DNA from: Welwitschia mirabilis
Lineage: Eukaryota > Gnetophyta > Gnetopsida > Welwitschiales
DNA length: 64,000 nucleotides
Assembly (NCBI GenBank): GCA_051453625.1
Contig: JBOZIK010000001.1
Coordinates: forward strand, 246,342,832 to 246,406,831
Direction: 5' to 3'
Under the pieces are notes generated by a model. That model was not told where the DNA came from, ran no database searches, and worked only from the letters and a program-made list of their open reading frames with translations. Shown here in pieces: positions 11,868 through 24,396 of the stretch (its first letter is position 1; each line of letters begins with the position of its first letter). Both the position numbers and the translations under genes were made by a program.

Positions 11868-12673
11868 TTTGACACTTTAAATATGATGTCTTAACCTCTT
11901 GGTATTAATGGAAAATCTAGCTTTAATACCTTCCTTGATATGTTGAAGTTACTTATGTAATTCTACCAAATAATTACATACCTGGTGGACAACCCAATTT
12001 GCTTGAATAACATTGAGAAAGTCAATTTCTTCTTATAAAAAATTACAAAACTAAAATGAAGGATTGACCTTGATGTATTCATTGGATTTTAGGATGATTA
12101 ATAAGCAATTAAAAAGCCTTGGAATAAGAAAGTCAACATAATAATAAGTGAAGGATTCTATCCACATATCATTAATCAGAGCTCTATCAAGTTTGCACTA
12201 TATTCTACTTTGTTTTTTATNNNNNNNNNNNNNNNNNNNNNNNNNNNNNNNNNNNNNNNNNNNNNNNNNNNNNNNNNNNNNNNNNNNNNNNNNNNNNNNN
12301 NNNNNNNNNNNNNNNNNNNNTTTGACACTTTGAATATGATGTCTTAACCTTTTGGTATTAATGGAAAATCTAGCTTTAATACCTTCCTTGATATGTTGAA
12401 GTTTCTTATGTAATTCTACCAAAGAATTACATACCTGGTGGACAACCCAATTTTCTTAAATAACATTGAAAAAGTCAATTTCTTCACATAAAAAATTACA
12501 AAACTAAAATGGAGGATTGTCCTTGACGTATTCATTGGAGTTTAGAATGATTAATGAACAATTAAAAAGCCTTGGAGTAAGAAAGTCAACATAATAATAA
12601 GGGAAGGATTCTATCCACGTATCATTAATCAGAGCTCTATCAAGTTTGCACTATATTGTGCTTTGTTTTTTAT
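11868..12673. other. Apparent 353-bp duplication around gap 12221-12320 inside the LINE
   Basis: 11868-12220 and 12321-12673 are near-identical, with one ending and the other starting at the 100-N run. Both encode the same part of ORF2 between endonuclease and RT. A real LINE has this segment once, which confirms an assembly overlap. Confidence 0.9.
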
Positions 12674-12699
12674 TCTTATCAAACCAAGTGAAAAATCAT

Positions 12700-13219
12700 T
12701 CTACATGCTTTAAACATATTAGATGAGTGGTAAGAAAGAGGTTGTAAAGCTCTTCTATGTCTTTGGTGTTCATAGGAAAATCATTTATTTTTTATCTAGG
12801 GTTAATAATATAGTTTAAGTCTTTTAAAAGGTCCCATGTCATATGAATTACCCAACTAAAATCTATAATATCTAGTCATAGTAATTACCTATCTTTAGAA
12901 GTATTAAAGTCATAGACAAAATAAATACATAGAACTATTCCCTTATAAGTTATTTCACATGCATGATCTATAAAGAGATAGATTTTACTATAAGATGGGC
13001 TTTAATTGGATTCCACAAAATTAGAATACTATCATTATGAGTATATCTCTAGGAAAAATTTGGGATACAACCTCTAGCAATGATCTCTATTCTATTAACC
13101 TAAACTTTTGTTTCTAAAATTATAATAACACTAAGTTTTAGCTAGGAGATAAGAAGACAAATTGTGTGTTATTTATCAAGGTTGTTAAGACCTCTTATAT
13201 TCCAAGAAGCAATTTTCAT
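12700..13219 (-). pseudogene. LINE ORF2 N-terminal endonuclease
   Basis: ORF2 can start at the minus-strand ATG at 13219: MKIASWNIRGLNNLDK, then LKLSVIIILETKV and ILILWNPIKAHLIV. The WN-x-RGLN, ETK and LWNP signatures are those of the APE-type endonuclease of plant L1 elements, with the ET motif carrying the catalytic glutamate. Downstream, KLDRALIND and SFPYYYVDFL fit the DRxL...W and conserved C-terminal part. Stops interrupt it throughout. Confidence 0.85.
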
Positions 13220-13229
13220 GGTCCATATT

Positions 13230-14700
13230 TATTAGAATAAACACACCCTTTCCCCTACCCCTTCTTGATTTTTATTGGTTAGAAATATTAAAAGTGTTTT
13301 TTGGTTTGACAGATTTTTAGGAATCAATACATTCATTTGGGATGATATTAATATTAATAATACCATGTGAATTTTTATCAAAGTCTGGGTCTTGCAAAAA
13401 ATGACCTTCATAATCAGTCTGGGACTTTATAACTTTATGATCTGATTACTGTGAGGATCTTTTATTCTCTTTGGATGAGTTAGTATACACATTCACATCC
13501 ACTAAAGCTAGATGGAAGAGGATCTTCCCTTTTGAGATACTGATGCCTTTATTGCTTCTTTACCTTCTTTAATCTAATAGTGTTTCTACTTGGAGGGGGT
13601 GATATGAAACTTCATCTGATACATTTCTAAAAGAGTAATTGGAGGACTGACCCTGATAAAAATCACTTATCCTCTAATCTAAACTACTGAGCATGTATTA
13701 TTTTGAGCTTTTTAAGCTATATCTTGATGACCAACTAAAGAGTTTACATCTAATAAATCTATATAGGCCCTATTTCTAGGTATCCCCTTACCTTTAAAAT
13801 CACTGAGAGCTGATTCATTAGTTTCTCTTCTTACTAAGATGCTAGATTTCGGAGGGACTAGTTTTTAGATCATCGCTATTATTTTGTTTCTAAATTGATC
13901 TATTTTATGTCTAAAGCAAACATAGTGGATGCACTTATATCGTGTCCACTCATACTCTATTTTTTACTCTAAAACAATTCCAGTAGAACCCTTCAATGTG
14001 ATGTGCAATAAAAGCTCATGTTATGGGGATACCTTAACACATAGTCTAGCAAAGTTTAATCTCTTTTGAGAAGTTGTAATGGTGTCTGTACATATTGGTT
14101 TGCCAATAATATTTGTGATTTTTAAGAGAACCCTCATAGACCAAAGATGAAGGTTTAAACAAGGGAGTTTCACCCAAATTTAAAACTTAGTTATCCTATT
14201 TATTTTCAAGGTTGAAGAGGGATACCATGATTTTAAGATAAGGGGTATGTTATCAAATGTAACTGACCCCTTTTCCAATACATTCTACATTTCTTCATTT
14301 AAATGAAATTTGAAGAGAAACATACCTCTTTTAATCTATGATACTGATACCACTTCATCACTTTCACAATGATTTTTGACATAGTTTTGGATTTTTAGGA
14401 TGTGGAGTTTTAGAAATTAAATGAATTCTACTAGGGATTTTTTCCATCATGAGACTCCTAGATTCTAGTCTTACTCATCGATGTTAACTTCTGTCAAAGA
14501 AAACTATTGTGGAATGAAATCTAATTCAAGGTTGGACTCTACATTTCTATTTTTAAACATAATATCCATCCATGAAATCTACTTTTTAGCTATGAATGGA
14601 GAGGCATCTTTTTCCACTAGCTCCATCGATTTGAAAACCTATCTCTACGAAAATTAGAAGGCGATGATGCAGGATAGTATTGGGGGCTAATCGTGCATCA
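13230..14700 (-). pseudogene. LINE ORF1, DUF4283-type RNA-binding protein
   Basis: The minus strand reads GMFLFKFHLNEEM then NVLEKGSVTFDNIPLILKSW, ITKF-IWVKLPCLNLHLWS, IGKPICTDTITTSQKRLNFA-R and finally EYEWTRYKCIHY. This is the DUF4283 core followed by the CCHC-type tail typical of plant L1 ORF1. The final knuckle has lost cysteines (C to Y). The upstream part to about 14690 (ELVEKDASPFIAKK) is in shifted frames. There is a spacing of only about 10-20 bp between the last ORF1-like codons and the ORF2 ATG at 13219. Confidence 0.75.
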
Positions 14701-14719
14701 CTTACTCCACCACTAGAAA

Positions 14720-15750
14720 GAAAAATTTAATATTTTTTAAAATATAGAAAATAAAAGAAGCTACATGACAGCCAAGTAAGATCAATTGAATAAATATTAT
14801 AAATACAAAACTTTATACTATTGTATAATACCAAAAGAAAGTAACACAATCAAAGAATAATATCATATTACTTTTGATGTAGAACCTTATTTATGAAAGA
14901 CTTACTTTATTCCTAAAAATCTTGAGTGCCTTCTTAATAATAAACCAAAAGTTCTATTATGTATTATGCTTACCTAATTTCCAAGTTACATGTCAAAACA
15001 TTTTCAATTAATGATAAGAAAATACATAAGACATAGAGTGAGTTAATCAGATTTCATAAATTTAAATGAGAAAATGAGTTGGAAAGAGTGAAAGAACATT
15101 CTATTAATATTTAAAAAAATATACTTCATTGAATACTCTTGTAAATAGTAATTTCTTAATGGATAAAACACAACCCAATACCAATAATACATGTTTTATA
15201 AGTAGATTAATTTCTTTGCCTAAGGTACTTTAATGTTACAAGAGCTTTAATTACAAAAGAAGGAGGAGAAAATGGAAAGACTAAGAGGTTTATATAAGTT
15301 TTGACGGTGGGATCATTTAGCTAAAATACAAACTCAAATTATTATATTATAATTTTAGCCAAAAATAAAACTTGATCCTTTGTCATTAACTAAATTCATC
15401 CTCTACTAGTGTATCCTTTACTTCTTTATACTCTGATGCTTCAAGCTTTAGTGGTAGCTGGAATATAGTCATATATTAGATATAATTAATTTCCCCTCTA
15501 GCATTTATCCTTAAATTCTTTATCCTCTAATGCCTTTTTTTCTAGTAATACGCCAAATTTAGTTGTAGATGGAATCTAATTATTTCCTAAAATTCTTCAT
15601 AATTATCTTATTTTAATCTAAAATATGCTTAATTATTTATCTTGTCTTCTTAACATGGAAAATTTTCAATTTATATAATTAATCTTATTAAAAATTCCTA
15701 TAATCACACTTAAAATAATCATTAGATATGGTTAAGTTAGCCAACTAACA
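14720..15750 (-). repeat. LTR-like block, same subfamily as 4590-5710
   Basis: The last 450 bp match the LTR ending at 5710, including the terminus 'gccaactaaca'. On the minus strand a TATA-like TTATATAAACC lies at about 15285-15297, at the position matching the TATA box of the other copy. The left boundary and any PBS could not be recognised. It ends exactly where the gypsy RT begins (15751), so it was inserted into RT, although the flank of its possible partner at 4590 is not RT. Confidence 0.55.
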
Positions 15751-17300
15751 GGTCTTTTAGTCTTACAGATGATCCTACTATGTATATGATGCTAATGAAC
15801 AATATTTTTCATTCATATTTAGATCATTTTATTATTGGTTTTATGAATGGTATTTTACTTTATTTCAAAAGTAAGAAAAACCATGTTAAGCATTTAAAGT
15901 GGGTTTGTAGTTGCTAAAGAAAATGTCTTAAAAGATAAGGAAATGTAAGCTCTTTAAGAAGCCAATTCCTTATTTAGAATATGTCATATATGAAGAAGGG
16001 TTAAAAACTAAATCTATCAATGTGGAGTCTATAAGGGAATGGCCTAAATCAAAGTCACCACTGAAGTAAAACATTTTGTTATTCTTGTAGGATTTTAACC
16101 GCATTTTGCTTAAGATTTTTTAAAATTTCAAGTCTAATGATAAATTTGACTAAGGACAATGTTTCATTTCATTTTGGTGATAGGTGTAAAGAAGAAGTTT
16201 TATAGATTAAACTCTTAGTAATAGAATCACAGTCTTGAAGATTCTANNNNNNNNNNNNNNNNNNNNNNNNNNNNNNNNNNNNNNNNNNNNNNNNNNNNNN
16301 NNNNNNNNNNNNNNNNNNNNNNNNNNNNNNNNNNNNNNNNNNNNNNNNNNNNNNNNNNNNNNNNNNNNNNNNNNNNNNNNNNNNNNNNNNNNNNNNNNNN
16401 NNNNNNNNNNNNNNNNNNNNNNNNNNNNNNNNNNNNNNNNNNNNNNNNNNNNNNNNNNNNNNNNNNNNNNNNNNNNNNNNNNNNNNCAAAAATAATATTT
16501 TTTGAATAAAATAAAATGATAAAAAGGTAGAATTAATAGCTGAATATAATTTAAACCTTAAATTCACACCTAGTAAGGATAATAAAGTTGCAGATGCTCT
16601 CAATGAAATGTGGTACACAATGCTTTATATAGTTAATACCAAAATAATAGAAGAAATTAAAGAAAAAATATTATAAAGATAAGATATTCAAATAAATTTA
16701 AAATGGATTTGTAAATAAGAAAAAGGTCTCTCATTTTTACTTTACGTTAGATGAAATTTTAATGAGAAGAAAACATGTTTATATTTCTAATGGACCTTGA
16801 CACCCTTAATTACTTAGATAATTACATGAAGTTCCATACACAAGTTACACATTTTTTACAAAAATCTACATCATTTTAAGAAACTAGTCTTACAAGATAT
16901 GAATGAAGTAACTAGTTAAAGAGTTAATCAAAGATTAAGTAGCATGTTAAGCCATTGAATTTGAATAGAAAAAGATAACAAAATTTCTAAAATCCTTTGA
17001 GGTACTATCTTGAAAATGAATAAAATTACTATGAATGTTATCATAGGTTTACCAAAGATCTTTTAAAAAACATGATCCTATATTCATATGTATGGACTGG
17101 CTGATCAAGATGGTATACCTCATTTCAACCAAGGCAACTACTACTATAGAAAAGATTATCGCTTAATTTATAAATGAAGTATTCCATTTACATTGTATTT
17201 CTTGAATTATTACTTATAATAGATATCCAAAATTTATATCATTTCATATATAAATACATGAACCAAAAAAACACGTAAATCAAATCTTGGAAGAAATCTT
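15751..17300 (+). pseudogene. Ty3/gypsy reverse transcriptase, RNase H and integrase remnant
   Basis: RT (15753-16246) reads SFSLTDDPTMYMMLMNNIFH then YLDHFIIGFMNG, NHVKHLKWV, PIPYLEYVI, EEGLKT and VESIREWPKSKSP. This is the canonical order PFGLTNAP, catalytic [FY]-x-DD, EHLxHL and GHxI...WPxP of gypsy RT. The catalytic box is FMNG (15840-15851) instead of F/Y-x-DD. After a 240-N gap, RNase H reads EYNLNLKFTPSKDNKVADAL (16530-16610). Integrase follows in shifted frames: MNKITMNVIIGLPK near 17015, DWLIKM, KATTTIEKI near 17124 and INEVFHLHCIS. The N-terminal half of RT is missing; the fragment starts at the edge of the LTR-like block ending at 15750. This is the only pol enzyme region besides the LINE in the window. 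Confidence 0.85.
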
Positions 17301-18836
17301 TAGAAGTTATGTGGTAGGAAAATAAGAATATGGAAGGAGCACTTCATTTGATAGAATTCACTTATTACCAAGATTATTAAGCATTAGTTAAATGTTTTTC
17401 ATTCAAGGCAAAGTATCAAAAAAACTATGAAATACTTATAAGTTAGTTAGATTTGACATGAAGATATAAAGGATGAAAAAAGAAATTTAGAGAATAAAAG
17501 AAAAAATCAAGTAAGTGAAAAAATAGTTACAAGGTAGATAAGATAGATATAATTTTTATTTTATTCTTTAATTAAGTTTAAAATTTATTCTTTTGATAGA
17601 TTTCTTTATCTTTCCTAGTTTTTATAAAATTATTACATACTACAATGATCTCCTATTTTCATAGAAAATTTTCTTACTTTGTAGGTATAATTTGATTCTT
17701 TCTTTGATTGTTTTTGAAAGGTTTATTTGGATAATAGAACTCTATATGTGATTGTGTATAACTTATATTTTTTCTTTTTTTCTTAATTTATAAAACATGC
17801 CATCATAATATTCATTGATTTTATTTTTGATGTCATAATTTGGACTAAAATATTTTGTAGCTTAGTGCTATTAATTTTTTGTTATGGTTGCAATTACATA
17901 GGTTGTTATGTGTTTCACACAACTTAAGGATTAGCTACTTTTGAAAGATTCTTCATAAAAAGTTATGATATTTTTTCTAATTAGAGGTATAAGTTTATGA
18001 AAAATAAATTTCTTTATTTATTATATTTAATTATTCTACTAGTAATTCTTGATTAAAATTAAATAAAATTCATTTATATCAAAAAGAAACTACATCTAAT
18101 ACATATTATTATAAGATGAAACTTGCTAACTTTTATGATAATAATTTCTTTTATAAGTTCCTCAAAGTTTTCATTCATTTTGGGGAGACTAGCTAAATAA
18201 AATATTATTATAACTTTGAATTATTTCTTTTCATGTGCCATTCATTTTAATGTTTTCCATTCCCTAGAATTATCACTATGTTTTTCTATAAATTTTAATG
18301 ATATTTTATTGGTTTTTCTTAGAGTTTTACTTTCATCATTATGAAGATGAATTTTTGTATTCAGAATATTAAACCATTATAGAAATATTAAATTATTATT
18401 TCTTATTCATAGATATGTTGATGATCATGTTTTATTAAGTTTTATTAAATGTACTGCTATTGCTTGTTCATCATCTATAATTTGTGTTACTCATTCAAAA
18501 ATCTAGCTTTAATGATTCCAACTAATTATCAAAAGAGTATGTTATGTGATTCCATTTTTTTTAAATCTAAAGTAAGGAAGAACTTGACAAATAAAATTAA
18601 ACATCTACACCAAATATTAGATGTTTAATAGGAATTAAATATTTATATTAGACATCCACATATGGAATTAAAATCTTTTTTATGTATTTTGATAATAAAA
18701 TGTGTTTATGAGTTATACAAGATAGTATATTAGATAATATGATGAATAATAGAAGTTATATTTAACAAGAAAAATATGTCTATTATGCTGAAAAATATCT
18801 GTAAAGTAGAATAAACCTTGGCTATATTACAAGTAC
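17300..18836. other. No gene recognised
   Basis: AT-rich sequence downstream of the integrase remnant. The first 250 bp may hold the eroded integrase C terminus (lysine/glutamate-rich, frames broken). No PPT precedes the LTR start at 18837, so that LTR is not obviously the 3' LTR of the RT-bearing element. Confidence 0.5.
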
Positions 18837-19182
18837 TATTGTAATTCCAAATTATATGTTTTAAATGGGCATTTTCAGTACTTATATAGGACATTTAGAT
18901 GGGTTTAAGTAGAAATCATTTATCATTGAGAGTCAAGGAGAAATCACAAAAATGCATAATTACCAACTCATTTAGAGGTGTTTTGGATCAATTCTAATAC
19001 TTAACATTTTGAAAAAAAATTAATGTTTTACAAGACCAAATTCACTTAATTAAGAATGTTAGAAACATTTGTTGTTTCCTCTATCATCTACATGATAACC
19101 TGGATGATAGTACTTACATGCTAACTAGAATGTTGATTTAACTAACATGAAGGCTAAATATAACACTCTCTTGATGTGGCAT
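18837..19182 (+). repeat. Left part of the 5' LTR of element O, split by insertion
   Basis: It starts TATTGTAATTCCAAATTATA, a decayed form of the TGTTGTGATGC-CAAATTATA start seen at 27275 and 28363. It runs colinearly with those LTRs for 346 bp up to '...cttgatgtggcat', the point equivalent to 28689 in the LTR at 28363. Homology then stops abruptly because a new LTR starts at 19183. The missing 3' part of this LTR resumes at 29784. Together the two parts give 1251 bp, the normal length for this family. Confidence 0.8.
19178..19182. repeat. Target site duplication GGCAT, left
   Basis: GGCAT directly precedes LTR 19183-20639, and the same five bases follow the paired LTR at 29779-29783. Five base pairs is the usual duplication made by gypsy integrases. 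Confidence 0.8.
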
Positions 19183-20639
19183 TGTTGTGATGCTAAATTG
19201 AATGCTTTTTATAGGATATTTTGAGTAGTTTTGCAAGACATTTAGATACGTTTAATCACAAAACAACTATTATTAACAGTCAAGCCAAAAATCATTGAAA
19301 TGCACCAATACTAGTACTTTTGAAGCATTTTAGACTAATTCCAATACTTCAAATTTTAAAGAGGAATTAATGAGCTTCAAGGTTAATTTAACTTGATAAA
19401 GAACCTCAAGAAGGCTATTATCGCCTCCATCATCTAGAGAATAGACTAGGATGAAACCACTTTTATGATCACTAGCATGCTAGTTAGACCAACGTGAAGG
19501 ATAAATATAAAACTCTATTAATGTGGAATAATTTCCATAATCATCTAGACAACAACTAGGATGACCATATAATTTTAGTGAATGTAAAAAACTCCACCAA
19601 ACTTTTGGAATGTATCATGTACTTTCTTATGTAGTTGTTAGGTGTTTTAACCATGCTTGTTAGTCTTATGTCTTTGTAAGTTTATCTTTGTTCACAAATA
19701 TCGACTCTTCCTTGACTTGAATTATCTTCGTTGCATCAAAAATTCCTATGATAAGAGATTGAAGGGATAGAGATTTATCTGATAGTTGTAGAGAGGAGTC
19801 TTCCTTGGTGTTGGGATATGTCTTCTACATTGAGGTGCTGCTACTTTATAATAAGATGTTGGTTTAACTTTTAATAAAAATCTTATTTTAGTTTTATTCA
19901 TATTTTTGTGCATGTCCCTTATGGTTTATGTCCTTTAATTCTGTGATAGCTTCATATATGATATAAATCATGAGGACAACCTTTGTTAAGATTGAAATTA
20001 TTAGTTTAGGATCTTACATTTCATTTTATAGATTAAGTCTTTACATGTTTTTATATTCTATTCAATTCACTTAATAACTTAGATTAGTTTTGATCATTAA
20101 TAGTTTCCTTAATTGATATATGTTATGTAAGGCCGATCTTAGTAACAGAGATTTAGTAGTCATATAGATATTTCATTGAGGATAGTTTACATTTGTATTT
20201 TCATTATGTGTTTACTTTACTTGCATTGTTGCTTTTTATTTTTGAACCTTTACTTTGTAAAAAAGTAATTCTCTAGCTTTGATTCTAGTGCCTTCAATGC
20301 ATTATGACATTTAAGTTCACTCCTTTCTATATTAGTATGTTANNNNNNNNNNNNNNNNNNNNNNNNNNNNNNNNNNNNNNNNNNNNNNNNNNNNNNNNNN
20401 NNNNNNNNNNNNNNNNNNNNNNNNNNNNNNNNNNNNNNNNNNTGTTGCTTTTTATTTTTGAACATTTACTTTGTAAAAAAGTAATTCTCTAGCTTTGATT
20501 CTGGTGCCTTCAATGGATTACAACATTTAAGTCCACTCCTTTCTATATTAGTATGTTGTATTATGCAAAATATCTATTTTATTTGTGAATGATAAAATCT
20601 TCTTAAGCATAATCATTTGCATAAATACATACTCCAACA
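19183..20639 (+). repeat. 5' LTR of the inner element
   Basis: It starts TGTTGTGATGC and ends CTCCAACA. It shares with the LTR at 28363 runs such as 'gaggaattaatgagctt', 'aggataaatataaaact' and 'gttggtttaacttttaat'. The length is 1457 bp, or about 1.24 kb once the 100-N gap (20343-20442) and the overlap copies 20227-20342 / 20443-20559 are removed. The PBS follows three bases later. Confidence 0.85.
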
Positions 20640-20642
20640 TCT

Positions 20643-20660
20643 TGGCACCATTTCCAGAGA
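20643..20660 (+). promoter_or_regulatory. Primer binding site, tRNA-Asp type
   Basis: TGGCACCATTTCCAGAGA differs at 5 of 18 positions from TGGCGCCGTTGCCGGGGA, the complement of the plant tRNA-Asp 3' end used by Athila/Tat-type elements. Four differences are G to A, three of them at former CpG sites. It sits 3 bp after the LTR end, the usual spacing. Confidence 0.8.
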
Positions 20661-21367
20661 ATGCTATAAGGAATTTGAGAATTATTGTTAACTAGATAAG
20701 TGCGTTGGATTTAGATATTTGTTTATGGTAGCCTTGTATTTATACTATAAATATTGTAGTTTTTCTTTCCACATTTTTTTATTTTTTATTTTTATATTAG
20801 CATATTTTGAGCCTATTGTTCTATCGATTATTTTGATAAGATTCTTAGATCATATTCTAGGATTAGTATTTTCTATTATTTTTTTGAAAGTTTGTTTTCA
20901 ATTTTCCACCACATAATAAGTCAACAACATCTGCTCTATTATCTAAAAGATACTTAAAGATAACTGACAATGTGTTTTTATTCTAATTTTTATGATTTTT
21001 TTCTTTTCTCTATTTTCTATTTTTTATTTTCTTATCATTTAGGATATTGTCTGGATAATGAATAGGATGATGAATAGATAGACATTTTGTTAAGTGTGCA
21101 AGAAAATAATGAAATTTGCCAAAAAGCTAAAATATCTAAGGGAATAAAGCTTAATCAAAAAAAATATGAAAAAAGGCTGAATCAATTAAAAATAAAAATA
21201 TGTATGCACACCCAGGTACTTAATTTCTAAGATTTAAAGAAATTTTTTTATTCTAATTTTATGATTTTCAAGCCAAATCTTTCAAATAGAGGTAGTGAAT
21301 GTAGCAGAATAGGAGAAAAAATGTTTTCTCTATTTCTTATTAATGAGCAGAGTAACTTAATACAAAT
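20661..21367 (+). other. Untranslated leader of the inner element
   Basis: No coding signal was assigned. The part 21080-21250 aligns with the leader/gag start of element O at 31140-31300 ('aagcttaatcaaaaaaaatat...gcacacccaggta' versus 'aacctaattaaagaaaatat...cacaccccaggta'). This ties the inner element to family A although its ORF is different. Confidence 0.5.
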
Positions 21368-22085
21368 ATGATAGAACCGTCTAGTTCAAATCTGAATATT
21401 ACTAGAAGAGAGATAATTGCTAGATGGAGATGTGAAAGACAAAAATATTATAACGTATATTCTAATAATGATCTAGAACTTAAAATTGTAAATTCTTCTT
21501 ATTCATCCTTTACATCCATTATTAAGAATAATGATAGAAGACTACTACAAGAAATAGTGGCTAAAACAATAATTGAAGAAAGAAGGAGAAAACATCAAAG
21601 TTCTAAGAATAATGCAAATAAAGTAGTTAGTAAAATAATTTAATAATAATTTTAAGGAACTAAATATGATCTTGAAACTAGGGCTTCTTCCTATTTTCAA
21701 AATTTGTTTTTTCCCCTTATTCTTTTTAAACTTAAAATGAAAATGATAATGACAATTTTCAATATTTTAGGGATTTCACCTCATATAGTGCAACATCATA
21801 CAATCACTTTAGTAAACTTCAATCATCTCCCATGAGTTATTATGAAGAACAACCATTCCCTATGGATTATTATAAAGAATATGATCCATTTATCACAAGT
21901 TACTATGATGAAAGGAATAACTCAATAATAAAAATTCTTAAGAAAATGAAAATGAGGGAATAAAATACCAATAAGAAATTAGAAAAATTTATAAGAATGT
22001 TTTAATAAAATTTATTATGAATTCAACAATCTCAAGGTTATTTTACATAACAAACCTATCCTACTACATCCCACTTTGAGAAACA

Positions 22086-22377
22086 TGAGGAGAAGTTCAA
22101 AATACCCAATGACAACAATTTTTACTTTAACATAGAAAATGAAAGTATGGATCAACCTACGACATCAAACTTATTAGAAGANNNNNNNNNNNNNNNNNNN
22201 NNNNNNNNNNNNNNNNNNNNNNNNNNNNNNNNNNNNNNNNNNNNNNNNNNNNNNNNNNNNNNNNNNNNNNNNNNNNNNNNNTGAGGAGAACTTCAAAATG
22301 CCAAATGACAACAATTTTTACTTTAACATAGAAAATGAAAGTATGGATCAACCTAGAACATCAAACTTATTAGAAGA
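22086..22377. other. Contig overlap around gap 22182-22281
   Basis: 22086-22181 recurs at 22282-22377 with a few substitutions; it is the same part of ORF X read twice. Confidence 0.9.
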
Positions 22378-23194
22378 TGAATAATAAATAGAAGTTAATA
22401 CTGATTCATCTCTATTATTTCACAATAAAGATGAAGATAATTATTTCTCATATGATTAGTTAGGTTTTAATCCCATTTAATTCCTATTAGAAAATGAAGA
22501 TGAAAAGAATTAACCCATAAAAGATCTAAAAATTATTTAATCCATGATAAACATAATGATGAGATTAAATCTAATGAATTGAAAAATAATAACATAAAAC
22601 AAAGCAATAAGGATGGTGAGGAAGATGAAGATGATGAGGATATTTGATTTTCACTTACTTTATGATGGAGATGAAAGTGTTCAACCTTTAGAAGAATTTA
22701 AACACATGAGATTAAAGGAGAATTTAAGTAATGAGACAAAATCAATGAAGAATTTACATTATGAGTGGAGTCATCCAATTGTATCATCTAGATGACAGTC
22801 TAAGATAATAGTTAGTAATAGCAACTCAATAATAGAAAATAAGGATTATAGTTTAAAATTACTAGAATTACTCAACAGAGAGAAAGAAGAGTTAATTTAG
22901 AAAATATCAGAAATTNNNNNNNNNNNNNNNNNNNNNNNNNNNNNNNNNNNNNNNNNNNNNNNNNNNNNNNNNNNNNNNNNNNNNNNNNNNNNNNNNNNNN
23001 NNNNNNNNNNNNNNNNNNNNNNNNNNNTTTAATAAAAAAGAGAAACATATAGCCAATGATATTAATAAAGATAATGAAGGAGAGGAAGATATTTTCAAAG
23101 AACATAATGAAGAAAGTAAATAGAGCATTTAATAAAGTAATGATAAAGTCAACAATGAGAAGGAGAGAAATAAAGAATAATCGATTAAAAATAA

Positions 23195-23919
23195 ATATAC
23201 TTAATGGAGAAAAAAATTATATCTTTTAATGAAAAAAACCAACTTAAAGAGTATCTACATGTTTCTTAATTTTTTTTGCTTGTACTTCCATGGAAAACCT
23301 CAAATGATATCCCTCATTATACTTTTACTTTTACATTCTCCTATGATCTTGACAATGATAATATTTTTCCCTCTCTTCTATTTTAAAATTCTAGTAATTC
23401 TTAAAATCATGTCCATCTCCTTGAATTTAATAAAATACATCGTCTTGATAAGTTTAATCTAAAAATCTCTCAATATTTTCCTTTTAAAACTTCATGTGCT
23501 ATAAAAANNNNNNNNNNNNNNNNNNNNNNNNNNNNNNNNNNNNNNNNNNNNNNNNNNNNNNNNNNNNNNNNNNNNNNNNNNNNNNNNNNNNNNNNNNNNN
23601 NNNNNNNATATACTTAATTGAGAAGAAAATTATATCTTTTAATGAAAAAAACCAACTTAAAGAGTATCTACATGTTTCTCCATTTTTTCCACTTGTACTT
23701 CCATGTAAAACCTCAAATAATATCCCTCATTATACTTTTACTTTTACATTCTCTTATGGTCTTGACAATGATAATATTTTTCCCTCTCTTCCATTTGAAA
23801 ATTCTAATAATTCTTAAAATCATATCCCTCTCCTTGAATTTAATAAAATACATCATCTTGAGAAGTTTAATCTAAAAATCTCTTAATATTTTCCTTTTAA
23901 AACTTCATGTGCTATAAAA
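23195..23919. other. Contig overlap around gap 23508-23607
   Basis: About 312 bp (23195-23507) recur at 23608-23919. The right-hand copy keeps a longer open frame (NQLKEYLHVSPFFPLV...) than the left-hand one, which has a stop after YLHVS. The two copies may be different alleles. Confidence 0.85.
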
Positions 23920-24396
23920 TCTAAGAACTTTTCCTATTTTATAATGCTAACTCTACCTTGTGCTTTTAATGATTTTTATTTTCAAAAACAAGACTTAGGA
24001 TATCTTGGAACTTTAAATTGGGGCAATCCTTATATTCTAGATCTAAATCTATACTTATAATTAAATGTTAAGAAGCTTATTAAGTATGTTAAACCTATCT
24101 TAACCACTTACCCTAAGAAGTTTCTTTTAAAGCCTTAGATTCCAAATAATACTATTAATGTCTCTAATGTTTAATACCAATCTTTGAATAAAATATATAT
24201 TTCAAGTCCTTTTTATCATGATTTTTATAAGAGATTATCTTTCCATGAGTTATATGAAGTTTTTATCTCTTATATTACTATTAAATATTGTGAAGACAAA
24301 ATGTGAAGTGGTTATGCTAATTGAAAAAAATCTTATTTCCTTATTGAAAATCCATATCTTGAGTTAAATGATATAAAGGTTCTTAACCTTACTAAA

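Larger units (their letters stand above)
9480..14700 (-). mobile_element. Plant L1-type LINE, decayed, minus strand
   Basis: The order on the minus strand is ORF1 with a DUF4283-type domain (about 14330-13900), ORF2 apurinic endonuclease (13219 to about 12700), reverse transcriptase (about 11480-10300) and a C-terminal zf-RVT segment (about 9960-9790). This is the standard layout of plant L1 elements. About 353 bp are duplicated around the gap at 12221-12320 as a contig overlap. I found no poly(A) remnant (which would be a T-tract on the plus strand) at the left edge, so the 3' end is approximate. The element lies between two LTR-like blocks of a gypsy subfamily and probably inserted into that element. 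Confidence 0.9.

Noticed and set aside
20719-20916. A 65-codon hydrophobic ORF resembling a membrane protein
   Set aside because: It lies in the leader next to the PBS, is T-rich, has no counterpart in other copies, and such hydrophobic translations are expected from T-rich DNA.
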